NCBI RefSeq assembly: GCF_040744945.1
Contig: NZ_CP160453.1
Span: forward strand, 2,542,001 to 2,606,000
Origin: Saccharothrix sp. HUAS TT1
Lineage (GTDB): Bacteria > Actinomycetota > Actinomycetes > Mycobacteriales > Pseudonocardiaceae
Length of the DNA: 64,000 nt
Direction: 5' to 3'
Positions 9,664 through 18,173 of the stretch are shown one piece after another (within the stretch, counting starts at the first letter, position 1; each line of letters begins with the position of its first letter). The notes beneath the pieces are model-generated. The model saw nothing but the letters and a program-made list of their open reading frames with translations, made no database searches and was not told the DNA's origin. The position numbers were made by a program, and so were the translations under genes.

Positions 9664-10430
9664 GCAGTTCCGGCTCCGCCTCCGAATTCACTCGTAAGGC
9701 GGGTCAGCATGCGTTCGAGGGACCAGCGGTCCGCGGGTGTGTAAGTGGCGGTCGGGCGGCCGTCCGGGCCGGTGCCCGGTAGTACCGCGTACCGGCCGGC
9801 ATCGGTGTCGAGGTAGCTGATGGTGCCCAGTTCCGCCTCACGGCGTCCGTGGCGGGCGGTGGCGGTGAAGTAGCCCGCGCCCAGGCGGGGGCGGCGCACG
9901 ATTTCCGCGGCGAGGGAGTCGGCGGTGGCGGCGGGGCGCATTCCGGACGTGAAGCGGAATTGTGAGAAGTCCTCATCCGGGGCCCGTGGCGCGGGGGTCG
10001 TCACGACGACGGGGGAGCCGGGGCCGGGGCGCAGTTCGGGCAGCAGTCCCAGCAGTGCCCGCACGACGGTGTCCGGGGAGTGCCGGTGGAACGCGACCGC
10101 CTCGTCCCGCTGGACCGCGAGCACGCCGCTGCGACCATCCGTGGCGGCGAGGGCGACCAGTGGCGCGTCCCGAATGGCGCCGACCACCGCGATGGTGAGC
10201 GGCGCCTGGGCGAACAGGTGCAATTGCTCGACCAATTCGGGTGCGAAGTCGTTTCCGCGCACGAGATCGCGCGCCACCAGGTCGCGGTGAACTGCCGTTA
10301 TCAGTGAAATGCGTTCCTCGACGGTCACGCCGTGGTGCCCGATGGTGAACGGGAACCGGCGGACGTCCAGCCGCAACGCGTCGCCCACCGCGTCCAGCTC
10401 GGCGAACGAACAGACGATCTCCCGCGTCAC
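9660..10430 (-). CDS. EspG-family ESX secretion-associated protein
   Basis: This 256-residue protein resembles the EspG family of cytosolic chaperones that bind PE/PPE substrates and deliver them to the type VII machinery. Visible marks are the N-terminal segment around FPFTIGHHGVTVEER and the C-terminal segment with the WSLERMLTRL helix. The GTG start is preceded by a weak AGGGGG. It is the first gene of a leftward group with a small helical protein, a lipoprotein and a PPE-like protein. Family assignment rests on pattern recognition of the whole sequence, with no single catalytic motif. Confidence 0.75.
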   Translation of the reverse strand: MTREIVCSFAELDAVGDALRLDVRRFPFTIGHHGVTVEERISLITAVHRDLVARDLVRGNDFAPELVEQLHLFAQAPLTIAVVGAIRDAPLVALAATDGRSGVLAVQRDEAVAFHRHSPDTVVRALLGLLPELRPGPGSPVVVTTPAPRAPDEDFSQFRFTSGMRPAATADSLAAEIVRRPRLGAGYFTATARHGRREAELGTISYLDTDAGRYAVLPGTGPDGRPTATYTPADRWSLERMLTRLTSEFGGGAGTA

Positions 10431-10524
10431 GCCCGAAGTACCCCCTCTTGATCCACAAGGCCCATGGTGGCAGTGGCGAGTGGACGGCGGACCGCAATTC
10501 GGCGGCGCAAAAGGGGGATAAAAC

Positions 10525-10560
10525 GCGAGTGCCGCACGCCTTCAGGTGTGCGGCACTCGC
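10525..10560 (-). terminator. Rho-independent terminator after alpha-galactosidase
   Basis: A 13-bp inverted repeat (GCGAGTGCCGCAC and its complement) has a 10-nt loop and is followed on the minus strand by GTTTTAT. It lies 15 bp beyond the stop of the leftward alpha-galactosidase. Confidence 0.8.
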
Positions 10561-10574
10561 ATTCGACTACTGCG

Positions 10575-12695
10575 CTACACGGCGGTGGCGCGCACCAGCA
10601 CCAACCGCTCCGGGTACAGCACCGGCGCCTGCACGCCGGCCGTGTCCAGCACCCGGCCGGGCAGCGTCACGCCCTCCGGTCGCCACCAAGGCAGGGCCAC
10701 GCCCCAGTCGTGCGCGTTGCCGTCCGGGACGTCACCCGGCGCCAGCGGCCGCACGTGGTAGCGGCGGTCGGCGGACAGGCCCGGCAGCCGCACCGCGCCC
10801 GGCGGGTAGTACTGGGAGGTCTCCAGGGCGACGATCGCGAACACGGCGTCCGAACCGTCCTCCGCCACCACGCCGTGCACCTCGATCGCCGGGTCGGGGT
10901 GGTCGCCGTGCACCGCCACCCCGCTGTGCAGCAACGGCCGGAGGGACTTGTACAGCGCCACCCACGACGCCAGCCGCTCCACGTCCGCGGTGGACGCCGC
11001 CGTCAGGTCCCACTCGATGCCGAAGTGCCCGAACAGCGCGGTGCCGGCGCGGAAGTCGATGGGGTGCTGCCGGTGCGTGGTGTGCGACGTGCCCGCGCCG
11101 ACGTGCGTCCCCATCAGCTCCAAGGGGATCAGCGCGTTCGTCCACCGCTGCGTCGACTGCCGCTCCAGCGCGTCGATGCAGTCCGACACCCACACCCGGT
11201 CGGTGCGCTCCAGGATCTCCAGGTCCACCCGCCCGCCACCGGACGAGCACGACTCGATCTCCACGTCCGGGTGACGCCGGCGCAGTTCGTCCAGCAGTCG
11301 GTACACCGCCAGCGTCTGCCCGTGCACGCCCGCGCGCCCGGTCGGCCGGTGGCCCGCGTCGACCAGGTCCCGGTTGTGGTCCCACTTCAGGTACGACACC
11401 GGGTAGCCGGACAGCAGGTCGTCCAGCCGTTCCAGGACGTGCGCGAACGCCTCCGGCCGCGCCAGGTCGAGCACCTGCTGGGACCGCGCCGCACCGGGCA
11501 GCCGGTCACCCGCCGCCATGATCCAGTCCGGGTGCGCCCGCGCCAGGTCGGAGTCCGGGTTGACCATCTCCGGCTCGACCCAGATGCCGAACTGCATCCC
11601 CAGCCCGGTGACGTGGTCGGTCAGCGGCCCCAGCCCGTCCGGCCACACCTCGTCCGACACGTACCAGTCGCCGAGGCCGCGCCGGTCGTCGCGCCGCGAC
11701 CCGAACCAGCCGTCGTCCAGCACGAACCGCTCCGCGCCGACCGCCGCGGCCGCGTCCGCCAGCGCCTTCAGCCGGTCCAGGTCGTGGTCGAAGTACACGG
11801 CCTCCCACGTGTTCACCACGACCGGGCGCGGTGTCGTCGGGTGCGACGGGCGGGACCGCAGGTGCCGGTGGAACCGCGCCGACACCTCGTCCAGGCCGTG
11901 CCCGTGGGAGGCGTACTGCCACGGCGACGCGTACGACTCGCCCGGTCCCAGCACGACCTCGCCGGACAGCAGCAGCTCGCCGGACCCGAGCAGGGACACC
12001 GAGTGGTAGGTCCGCTCGGCGAACGTCCGGTGGTTGCCGGACCAGGCCGTGTGCACGGCCCAGACCTCGCCGGACCGGTTGCCGAAGCCGGCGGTGCCCG
12101 CGGCGAGCAGGTACGCCGAGTCATAGCCGGTCCGCCCGGTCCGGTTCTCCCGCACCCGCAGCCCCTGCGTCCACCGGGTCCGCTGCGGGCTGCGCTCGCG
12201 CGCCCACCGCCCGGTGAAGTCCAGGATCTCCACGGCCTGCGGCGGCGCCGGGAGGGTCAGGTTCACCGCGTCCACGGCGAAGTCCGACGACCCGGTGTTG
12301 GTCAGCACCGCCCGCTGCCGCACGAGCCCGGACGGGGTCAGCTCGACGACCAGCTCCAGCCCGAGCCCGGCCGCCTCGTCGACCGCCCGGACGACCGGGC
12401 CGTCCACCGAGACCACCCGGAAAGCGGTCGAGAAGTCCCGCCCGGCGCGGTTGCCGACCACCCCCGGCGTGCCGAGCCACCCGGCCGACTGCTCGGGCAG
12501 CACGGCCACGCCGACCGCGCCGTCGACCGAGAAGCCGATGGGGTGCGGCGCCTGCGCCAGGAGCACCGCGCCCAGTTCGTCCGGATCGAGTTCGCCCAGG
12601 TCGGCACCCCAGTGGCGGACTCGCGGCAGGGCGCCCCCGGAGAAGTCGAGCACCAGGCTCACACCGGCTGCCCGCAGGTGCTTCAGGTCTGCCAC
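10575..12695 (-). CDS. Alpha-galactosidase, GH36 family (second copy)
   Basis: This 706-residue enzyme is a full-length GH36 alpha-galactosidase. It has an N-terminal beta-sandwich domain, the nucleophile in YLKWDHNRD (Asp439), and the acid/base in VWVSDCID (Asp505) behind the ESCSSGGGRVD sugar-binding segment. There is no signal peptide, so it is cytoplasmic. The GTG start follows GAGGAAG. It is only distantly related to the copy at 4404-6470 and resembles the larger bacterial group of about 700 residues. It is divergent from the beta-mannosidase gene, so the two probably share a control region and act on galactomanno-oligosaccharides. Confidence 0.92.
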   Translation of the reverse strand: MADLKHLRAAGVSLVLDFSGGALPRVRHWGADLGELDPDELGAVLLAQAPHPIGFSVDGAVGVAVLPEQSAGWLGTPGVVGNRAGRDFSTAFRVVSVDGPVVRAVDEAAGLGLELVVELTPSGLVRQRAVLTNTGSSDFAVDAVNLTLPAPPQAVEILDFTGRWARERSPQRTRWTQGLRVRENRTGRTGYDSAYLLAAGTAGFGNRSGEVWAVHTAWSGNHRTFAERTYHSVSLLGSGELLLSGEVVLGPGESYASPWQYASHGHGLDEVSARFHRHLRSRPSHPTTPRPVVVNTWEAVYFDHDLDRLKALADAAAAVGAERFVLDDGWFGSRRDDRRGLGDWYVSDEVWPDGLGPLTDHVTGLGMQFGIWVEPEMVNPDSDLARAHPDWIMAAGDRLPGAARSQQVLDLARPEAFAHVLERLDDLLSGYPVSYLKWDHNRDLVDAGHRPTGRAGVHGQTLAVYRLLDELRRRHPDVEIESCSSGGGRVDLEILERTDRVWVSDCIDALERQSTQRWTNALIPLELMGTHVGAGTSHTTHRQHPIDFRAGTALFGHFGIEWDLTAASTADVERLASWVALYKSLRPLLHSGVAVHGDHPDPAIEVHGVVAEDGSDAVFAIVALETSQYYPPGAVRLPGLSADRRYHVRPLAPGDVPDGNAHDWGVALPWWRPEGVTLPGRVLDTAGVQAPVLYPERLVLVRATAV

Positions 12696-12726
12696 TTGTG
12701 GTCTTCCTCTCTGGCGGTGAACCTCG

Positions 12727-12770
12727 TTGACTTACTTTAGTTGCTGGCGTAAGAATCGCCATACCTTGAT
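12727..12770 (+). promoter_or_regulatory. Promoter of beta-mannosidase operon and shared motif
   Basis: TTGACT (12727-12732) and TAAGAA (12750-12755) are separated by 17 bp and point to the beta-mannosidase. Just downstream ATCGCCATACCTTGAT (12755-12770) matches 13 of 16 bases of a site at 17161-17176 in front of the ROK kinase. This suggests one regulator for both units. Confidence 0.5.
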
Positions 12771-12813
12771 GGTCGCACGGCAGAAACCCACCGCCGCCGG
12801 GAAAAGAGGAACG

Positions 12814-15261
12814 ATGATCCGCACGACCTTGCACGACGGGTGGCGCCTGAGCGCGGTGGGCGGGCCGGTCCCGGCGGCCGTCGCCGACCGCGAGGTTCCC
12901 GCCGTCGTTCCCGGCAGCACGCACCTCGACCTCCTCGCCGCGGGCCTCATCCCCGAGCCGTACCTGGACACGAACGAGACCGAGCTGGCCTGGATGCACC
13001 GCGCCGACTGGCGCTACGCCCTCACCTTCGAGGCCGAGGCGGCCGGGGGCGGCGAGAAGGTCGAGCTGGCGTTCGACGGCCTGGACACCGTCGCCACCGT
13101 CGAGCTGAACGGCCACGTGCTCGGCCGCACCGCGAACATGTTCCGCTCGTACCGCTTCGACGTGCGCGGGCACCTGCGGGACGGCGCGAACGAGCTCGTC
13201 GTCACCTTCCGCTCCGCCCTCGCCCACGCCGAGGAGCAGGAGGAGGCGCTGGGCCGGCGGGACCGCGCCTACCCGCACCCGATGAACGCCGTCCGCAAGA
13301 TGGCCTGTTCGTTCGGCTGGGACTGGGGCCCCGACCTGCAGACCGCGGGCATCTGGAAGCCGGTCCGGCTGGAGCGCTGGACCGAGGCGCGGTTGGCGCA
13401 GGTCCGCCCGCTGGTCACGGTGGACGAGGACGGCACGGGCCGGGTCGAGGTGCACGTGGCGGTCGACCGCGCCGCCGCCGACGCCGACCTGACCGCGATC
13501 GCCACCGTGGACGGCGTCGAGCGGCGCGTCCGGGTCGAGGGCGACTCCGCCGTGGTGACCGTCGAGGTGCCGCGGGTCGACCTCTGGTGGCCCGTGGGTT
13601 ACGGCGACCACCCCCTCTACGACCTGCACGTCGTCCTCCAGTCCGGTGGCGAGGACGTGGACGGCGCCGAGCGCCGCATCGGCTTCCGCACCATCACCGT
13701 GGACACCGAGCCGGACGAGATCGGCGCCCCGTTCACCTTCGTCGTGAACGGCAAGCCGGTGTTCGCCAAGGGCGCGAACTGGATCCCAGACGACCACTTC
13801 CTCACCCGCGTCACCCGCGACCGCCTGGTCCGCCGGGTCGAGCAGGCCCTCGACGCCAACATGAACATGCTCCGGATCTGGGGCGGCGGCATCTACGAGA
13901 CCGAGGACTTCTACGACGTCTGCGACGAGCGCGGCGTGCTGGTCTGGCAGGACTTCCTGTTCGCCTGCGCCGCCTACGCCGAGGAGTCGCCGCTGTGGGA
14001 GGAGGTCGAGGCCGAGGCGCGCGAGAACGTCGCCCGGCTGACCTCGCACGCCTCCCTGGCGCTGTGGAACGGCAACAACGAGAACCTGTGGGGCTTCGCC
14101 GACTGGGGCTGGCAGGAGCAGCTGCGGGGCCGCAGCTGGGGCCTGCGCTACTACACCGAGCTGCTGCCCTCGATCGTCGCCGAGCTGGACCCGACCAGGC
14201 ACTACTCGCCCGGCAGCCCGTACAGCCCCGGCGACCTGCACCCGAACGAGGACACCCACGGCACGCGGCACGAGTGGGAGGTGTGGAACCGGGTGGACTA
14301 CGCGCACTACCGCGACGCCACGCCCCGGTTCTGCTCGGAGTTCGGCTTCCAGGGGCCGCCGACCTGGACGACGCTCACCGAGTGGGTGCACGACGAGCCG
14401 ATGACGCCGACCTCGCCCGCGTTCCTGCTGCACCAGAAGGCCGAGGACGGCAACGGCAAGCTGGCCCGCGGCCTCGCGCCGCACCTGCCCGCGCCCACCG
14501 CGTTCGAGGACTGGCACTGGGCGACCCAGCTCAACCAGGCCCGCGCGGTCGCGTTCGGCGTCGAGCACTTCCGCTCGCACTGGCCCCGCACGGCGGGCGC
14601 GCTGGTCTGGCAGCTCAACGACTGCTGGCCGGTCACCTCGTGGGCCGCGATCGACGGCGACGAGCGGCCCAAGCCGCTGTTCTACGCGCTCAAGCACGCC
14701 TTCGCGCCCCGCCTGCTCACCGTGCAGCCGCGCGACGGGGTGGACGCGCTGATCGCCGTCAACGACACCGACGAGGTCTGGACCAGCGAAGTCGTCCTGG
14801 AGCGCCAGACCTTCGCCGGTGACGTGCTCGCGGCGGTTAAACTCCCGCTCGACGTGCCGGCCCGTTCGGTGGCGCGGCTCGACCTGGCGGCCGACTTGGT
14901 CACGCCGGGCGACCCGGAGGGGGAGGTGCTGGTGGTGAGCACGGCCGACGCGCGCGCCGCGCACCTGTTCCGGGAGGACGTCGACCTGTCCTACGACCCC
15001 GCGCCGCTGACCGCCGAGGTGCGCCGGGTGGCCGAGGGCTACCGGGTGGACGTCACCGCGTCCTCCTTCGCCCGCGACGTCGCCGTGCTGGCCGACCGGG
15101 TCGCGCCGGACGCCGTCGCGGACGACACCCTGGTGTCGATCCCCGCCGGCGGGACGCACTCGTTCCTGGTCCGGACCGCGACCGAGGTGGCCGACCCGTC
15201 GGCGTTCACCGGCCCGCTGGTGCTGCGCTCGGCCAACGGCCTGTGCGCGGTGCGCACGTGA
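12814..15261 (+). CDS. Beta-mannosidase, GH2 family
   Basis: This 815-residue enzyme hydrolyses terminal beta-mannosyl residues from manno-oligosaccharides. The GH2 acid/base is in WNGNNENLWG (Glu423) and the nucleophile in FCSEFGFQGPP (Glu509). The N-terminal sugar-binding sandwich contains the typical DWGPDLQTAG segment. No signal peptide is present, so it is cytoplasmic. The ATG is preceded by AAGAGGAAC. Its stop overlaps the next gene by 4 bp (GTGA). The mannose it releases can enter glycolysis through the kinase and isomerase encoded at 17.2-19.3 kb. Confidence 0.93.
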   Translation: MIRTTLHDGWRLSAVGGPVPAAVADREVPAVVPGSTHLDLLAAGLIPEPYLDTNETELAWMHRADWRYALTFEAEAAGGGEKVELAFDGLDTVATVELNGHVLGRTANMFRSYRFDVRGHLRDGANELVVTFRSALAHAEEQEEALGRRDRAYPHPMNAVRKMACSFGWDWGPDLQTAGIWKPVRLERWTEARLAQVRPLVTVDEDGTGRVEVHVAVDRAAADADLTAIATVDGVERRVRVEGDSAVVTVEVPRVDLWWPVGYGDHPLYDLHVVLQSGGEDVDGAERRIGFRTITVDTEPDEIGAPFTFVVNGKPVFAKGANWIPDDHFLTRVTRDRLVRRVEQALDANMNMLRIWGGGIYETEDFYDVCDERGVLVWQDFLFACAAYAEESPLWEEVEAEARENVARLTSHASLALWNGNNENLWGFADWGWQEQLRGRSWGLRYYTELLPSIVAELDPTRHYSPGSPYSPGDLHPNEDTHGTRHEWEVWNRVDYAHYRDATPRFCSEFGFQGPPTWTTLTEWVHDEPMTPTSPAFLLHQKAEDGNGKLARGLAPHLPAPTAFEDWHWATQLNQARAVAFGVEHFRSHWPRTAGALVWQLNDCWPVTSWAAIDGDERPKPLFYALKHAFAPRLLTVQPRDGVDALIAVNDTDEVWTSEVVLERQTFAGDVLAAVKLPLDVPARSVARLDLAADLVTPGDPEGEVLVVSTADARAAHLFREDVDLSYDPAPLTAEVRRVAEGYRVDVTASSFARDVAVLADRVAPDAVADDTLVSIPAGGTHSFLVRTATEVADPSAFTGPLVLRSANGLCAVRT

Positions 15262-16082
15262 CCACCGGCTCCGTCGGCCTCGTCCTGGCCCGCCCCGCGC
15301 GGCTGCTGGGCGCGGAGCCGTTCTTCATGGAGTTCATCGCGGGCATCGAGGAGCGGCTGGCCGAGCGCGACCGCTCGGTGCTGCTGCACATCGTGTCCAC
15401 CGAGGACGCCGAGATCGCCGCCTACCGCCGGTGGGCGGCGGGCGGCGTGGTCGACGCGGTCGTGGTGGTGAACCGGACGGTGGACGACCACCGCCCGGCC
15501 GTGCTGCGGGAGATGGGCCTGCCCGCGCTGTACGTCGGCGAGCCGGACGAGCTGGCCGTGCCCGCCGTCCGCACCGACGACGCCGGTCCCGTGCGCGAGG
15601 CGCTGGCGTACCTGCTCGACCTCGGGCACCGCCGCGTCGCGCGGGTCAGCGGCCCGGAGACCCTGCTGCACACCCGCGCCCGCACGGCCGCCCTGCTCGA
15701 AGGCTGCGCGGAGGCGGGCATCGAGCCCGTGGTGCTGGAGGGCGACTACTCCGAGGAGTCCGGCGCCAAGCTCACCACGGCGCTGCTCAACGCGCCCGAG
15801 CCGCCCACCGCGATCCTGTACGACAACGACGTGATGGCCGTCGCGGGCCTGAACGCCGCCAAGGAGCTGGGCGTCACCGTGCCCGACCGGCTCAGCCTGG
15901 TCGCCTGGGACGACTCGTCGCTGTGCCGCCTCGCGTCGCCCGCCCTGACCACGATGAGCGTCGACGTGCACCAGTTCGGCGTCAGCGTGGCCGAGTCGGT
16001 GCTGGAGCTGGTCGACGGCGTCGAGGTCGCCGAGCGCTGGTCGCCCAGGCCCACGCTCATCGCGCGGGAAAGCACTCGTTAA
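15258..16082 (+). CDS. LacI-type sugar-sensor domain without a DNA-binding domain
   Basis: This 274-residue protein aligns with the effector-binding core (type 1 periplasmic-binding fold) of LacI/GalR regulators. It begins with TGSVGLVLARPARLLG, where the core domain normally starts, and ends with the RPTLIARES segment typical of LacI C-termini. The N-terminal helix-turn-helix of about 55-60 residues is missing. No upstream start is possible without running through the beta-mannosidase, whose stop overlaps this GTG start by 4 bp. It may act as a ligand-binding partner of another regulator, or be a truncated regulator. It is co-transcribed with the beta-mannosidase and aldo/keto reductase. Confidence 0.8.
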   Translation: MTTGSVGLVLARPARLLGAEPFFMEFIAGIEERLAERDRSVLLHIVSTEDAEIAAYRRWAAGGVVDAVVVVNRTVDDHRPAVLREMGLPALYVGEPDELAVPAVRTDDAGPVREALAYLLDLGHRRVARVSGPETLLHTRARTAALLEGCAEAGIEPVVLEGDYSEESGAKLTTALLNAPEPPTAILYDNDVMAVAGLNAAKELGVTVPDRLSLVAWDDSSLCRLASPALTTMSVDVHQFGVSVAESVLELVDGVEVAERWSPRPTLIARESTR

Positions 16083-16092
16083 AGGGACACCG

Positions 16093-17073
16093 ATGACCTA
16101 CGACGCCGCTTCGGCGCGGTACGACGCCATGCCCTACCGCCGGTCCGGTCGCAGCGGGCTCAAGCTGCCCGCCGTGTCGCTCGGCCTGTGGCACAACTTC
16201 GGCCACGACAAGCCGCTGGACGGCCAGCGGGCGATCCTGCGCCGCGCGTTCGACCTGGGCGTGACGCACTTCGACCTGGCCAACAACTACGGCCCGCCCG
16301 CCGGCGGCGCGGAGGAGAACTTCGGCAGGCTGTTCGCCGAGGACTTCCGGGCGCACCGGGACGAGGTCCTGGTGTCCACGAAGGCCGGCTACCACATGTG
16401 GGACGGCCCGTACGGCGAGTGGGGCTCGCGCAAGCACCTGATCAGCTCGCTGGACCAGTCGCTGGCCAGGCTGGGCCTGGACCACGTGGACATCTTCTAC
16501 CACCACCGGCCGGACCCGGAGACTCCGATCGAGGAGACGATGGGCGCGCTGGACGCCGTGGTGCGGCAGGGCAAGGCGCTGTACGTCGGCATCTCGAACT
16601 ACTCGGCGGAGCAGACGCTGGAAGCCGCGCGGGTGCTGCGCGAGCTGGGCACCCCGCTGCTGATCCACCAGCCGTCCTACTCGATGCTCAACCGGTGGGT
16701 CGAGGACGGGCTGCTGGACGCGCTGGCCGAGGTCGGCGCGGGCAGCATCGCGTTCTCGCCCCTGGCGCAGGGGGTGCTGACCGACCGCTACCTCGACGGC
16801 GTGCCGGTCGACTCGCGGGCGGCGGGCGCGTCGCCGTTCCTGTCCGAGGCGAACCTGACCGAGGCGACGCTGGCGAAGGTGCGCGCGCTCAACGACGTCG
16901 CGAAGCGGCGCGGGCAGACGCTGGCGCAGCTCGCCATCGCGTGGGTGCTGCGCAACGTCACGTCGGCGCTGATCGGCGCTTCGAGCGTGAAGCAGCTGGA
17001 GGACAACGTCGCCGCGACGGCGAACCTGGCGTTCGAGGCCGACGAGCTGGCCGAGATCGAGCGGCACCTCTGA
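16093..17073 (+). CDS. Aldo/keto reductase, YghZ/Kv-beta-like
   Basis: This 326-residue NADPH-dependent oxidoreductase has the AKR catalytic tetrad: Asp and Tyr in FDLANNYG, Lys in VSTKAGY and His in IFYHHRPD. The closest named relatives by pattern are the L-glyceraldehyde-3-phosphate reductase/YghZ group, marked by GPPAGGAEENFG and the SPLAQGVLTDRYL segment. It lies 10 bp after the LacI-like gene as the last gene before a terminator. In this locus it may reduce a sugar or sugar-derived aldehyde; the substrate is unknown. Confidence 0.88.
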   Translation: MTYDAASARYDAMPYRRSGRSGLKLPAVSLGLWHNFGHDKPLDGQRAILRRAFDLGVTHFDLANNYGPPAGGAEENFGRLFAEDFRAHRDEVLVSTKAGYHMWDGPYGEWGSRKHLISSLDQSLARLGLDHVDIFYHHRPDPETPIEETMGALDAVVRQGKALYVGISNYSAEQTLEAARVLRELGTPLLIHQPSYSMLNRWVEDGLLDALAEVGAGSIAFSPLAQGVLTDRYLDGVPVDSRAAGASPFLSEANLTEATLAKVRALNDVAKRRGQTLAQLAIAWVLRNVTSALIGASSVKQLEDNVAATANLAFEADELAEIERHL

Positions 17074-17083
17074 CCTCCCCGCT

Positions 17084-17116
17084 GACGACGCCCGTCCACA
17101 GTGGACGGGCGTCGTC
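17084..17116 (+). terminator. Rho-independent terminator
   Basis: A 16-bp perfect inverted repeat (GACGACGCCCGTCCAC and its complement) with a 1-nt centre lies 11 bp after the aldo/keto reductase stop. It closes the beta-mannosidase operon. Confidence 0.8.
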
Positions 17117-17160
17117 GCACTCCTCAGGTGAACCGCTTCAGTTCAGGTAGTCGCTAGAGT

Positions 17161-17200
17161 ATCGCCACCCCTTGACGAGGCTGTGCTTAACCGCTTAACT
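17161..17200 (+). promoter_or_regulatory. Promoter for a leaderless ROK kinase transcript
   Basis: TTGACG (17172-17177) and TTAACT (17195-17200) are 17 bp apart. Transcription would start about 7 bp later, at or next to the ATG at 17208, and no ribosome-binding site is present. The upstream 16 bp (17161-17176) match the site in front of the beta-mannosidase. Confidence 0.6.
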
Positions 17201-17207
17201 ACGTCGC

Positions 17208-18164
17208 ATGGGGCAAGCAATCGACCCGGTCGCGGTCGCCGTCGACATCGGCGGCACCAAGCTCGCCGGGGCGCTGGTCGGGGTGGACGGCGCCGTGGTG
17301 GCCCGCCGCACCACGCCGACGCCCGCCGGTGACGCCGAGACCGTCTGGCGCGGCCTCGCGGGCGTGCTGGGCGAACTCCTCGCCCTCGCCGCCGGTCGCG
17401 TCGTGCTCGGCGCGGGCATCGCCTCGGCCGCCCCGATGGACCTGCGCACCGGCACGATCAGCCCGGTCAACATCCCCGGCTGGCGCGACTTCCCGATCAC
17501 CGCGCGGGTCGGCGACCTGCTGCCCGGCCTGCCGGTGCGGCTCGGCGGCGACGCGCTGTGCATGGCGCTGGCCGAGCACCACCACGGCAACGGCCGGGGC
17601 AGCGAGTGCCTGCTCGGCATGGTCGTGTCCACCGGCATCGGCGGCGGGTTCGTGTTCGGCGGCCGGCCGCACTTCGGCGTCACCGGCAACGCGGGCCACG
17701 TCGGGCACTTCGTGGTCGACCCGGCCGGCCCGCCGTGCGGCTGCGGCGCGAACGGCTGCTCCGAGGCCGTCGCCAGCGGGCCGTCGATGGTGCGCTGGGC
17801 GTTGGCGCAGGGCTGGCAGCCGCCGGGCGGCGCCGCGGACGGCGTCGCGCTGGCCGCCGCCGCGCGGGCGGGCGACCCGACCGCGCGGGCGGCGTTCCAC
17901 CGCTGCGGCGCGGCCGTCGCCCAGGTCATCACGGTCGCCGCCGCGCTGTGCGAGATCGACCGCGTGGTCATCGGCGGCGGTGTGGCGCAGGCGTGGGACC
18001 TGCTCGAACCCGCCGTCACCGGTCCGCTCGCGGACCACGCGGGACTGGACTTCATGCGCCGGGTCGACGTGTGCCCGGCGACGTTGGGCGTCGACTCCGG
18101 CCTGATCGGCGCGGCGGCCCTGCTCGCCGACGAACGGGCCCCGTCCGTGCCCGCCCGGATCTGA
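17208..18164 (+). CDS. ROK-family sugar kinase
   Basis: This 318-residue kinase phosphorylates a hexose with ATP. It has the N-terminal phosphate loop DIGGTKLAG (residues 13-21), the conserved GNAGHVGHFVVD, and the ROK zinc motif beginning at Cys177 (CGCGANGC). The length is normal. Mannose is a likely substrate because the next gene, 9 bp downstream, is mannose-6-phosphate isomerase and the upstream operon encodes beta-mannosidase. A glucokinase role is equally possible on motif evidence alone. The ATG has no ribosome-binding site, and the promoter spacing suggests a leaderless message. Confidence 0.9.
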   Translation: MGQAIDPVAVAVDIGGTKLAGALVGVDGAVVARRTTPTPAGDAETVWRGLAGVLGELLALAAGRVVLGAGIASAAPMDLRTGTISPVNIPGWRDFPITARVGDLLPGLPVRLGGDALCMALAEHHHGNGRGSECLLGMVVSTGIGGGFVFGGRPHFGVTGNAGHVGHFVVDPAGPPCGCGANGCSEAVASGPSMVRWALAQGWQPPGGAADGVALAAAARAGDPTARAAFHRCGAAVAQVITVAAALCEIDRVVIGGGVAQAWDLLEPAVTGPLADHAGLDFMRRVDVCPATLGVDSGLIGAAALLADERAPSVPARI

Positions 18165-18173
18165 GGGAACGCC

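Noticed and set aside
10464..12740. Long open frame on the plus strand antisense to the alpha-galactosidase
   Set aside because: It is a high-GC shadow of the real gene, rich in Arg, His and Gln, with no domain pattern. The GH36 gene on the minus strand has all catalytic motifs.
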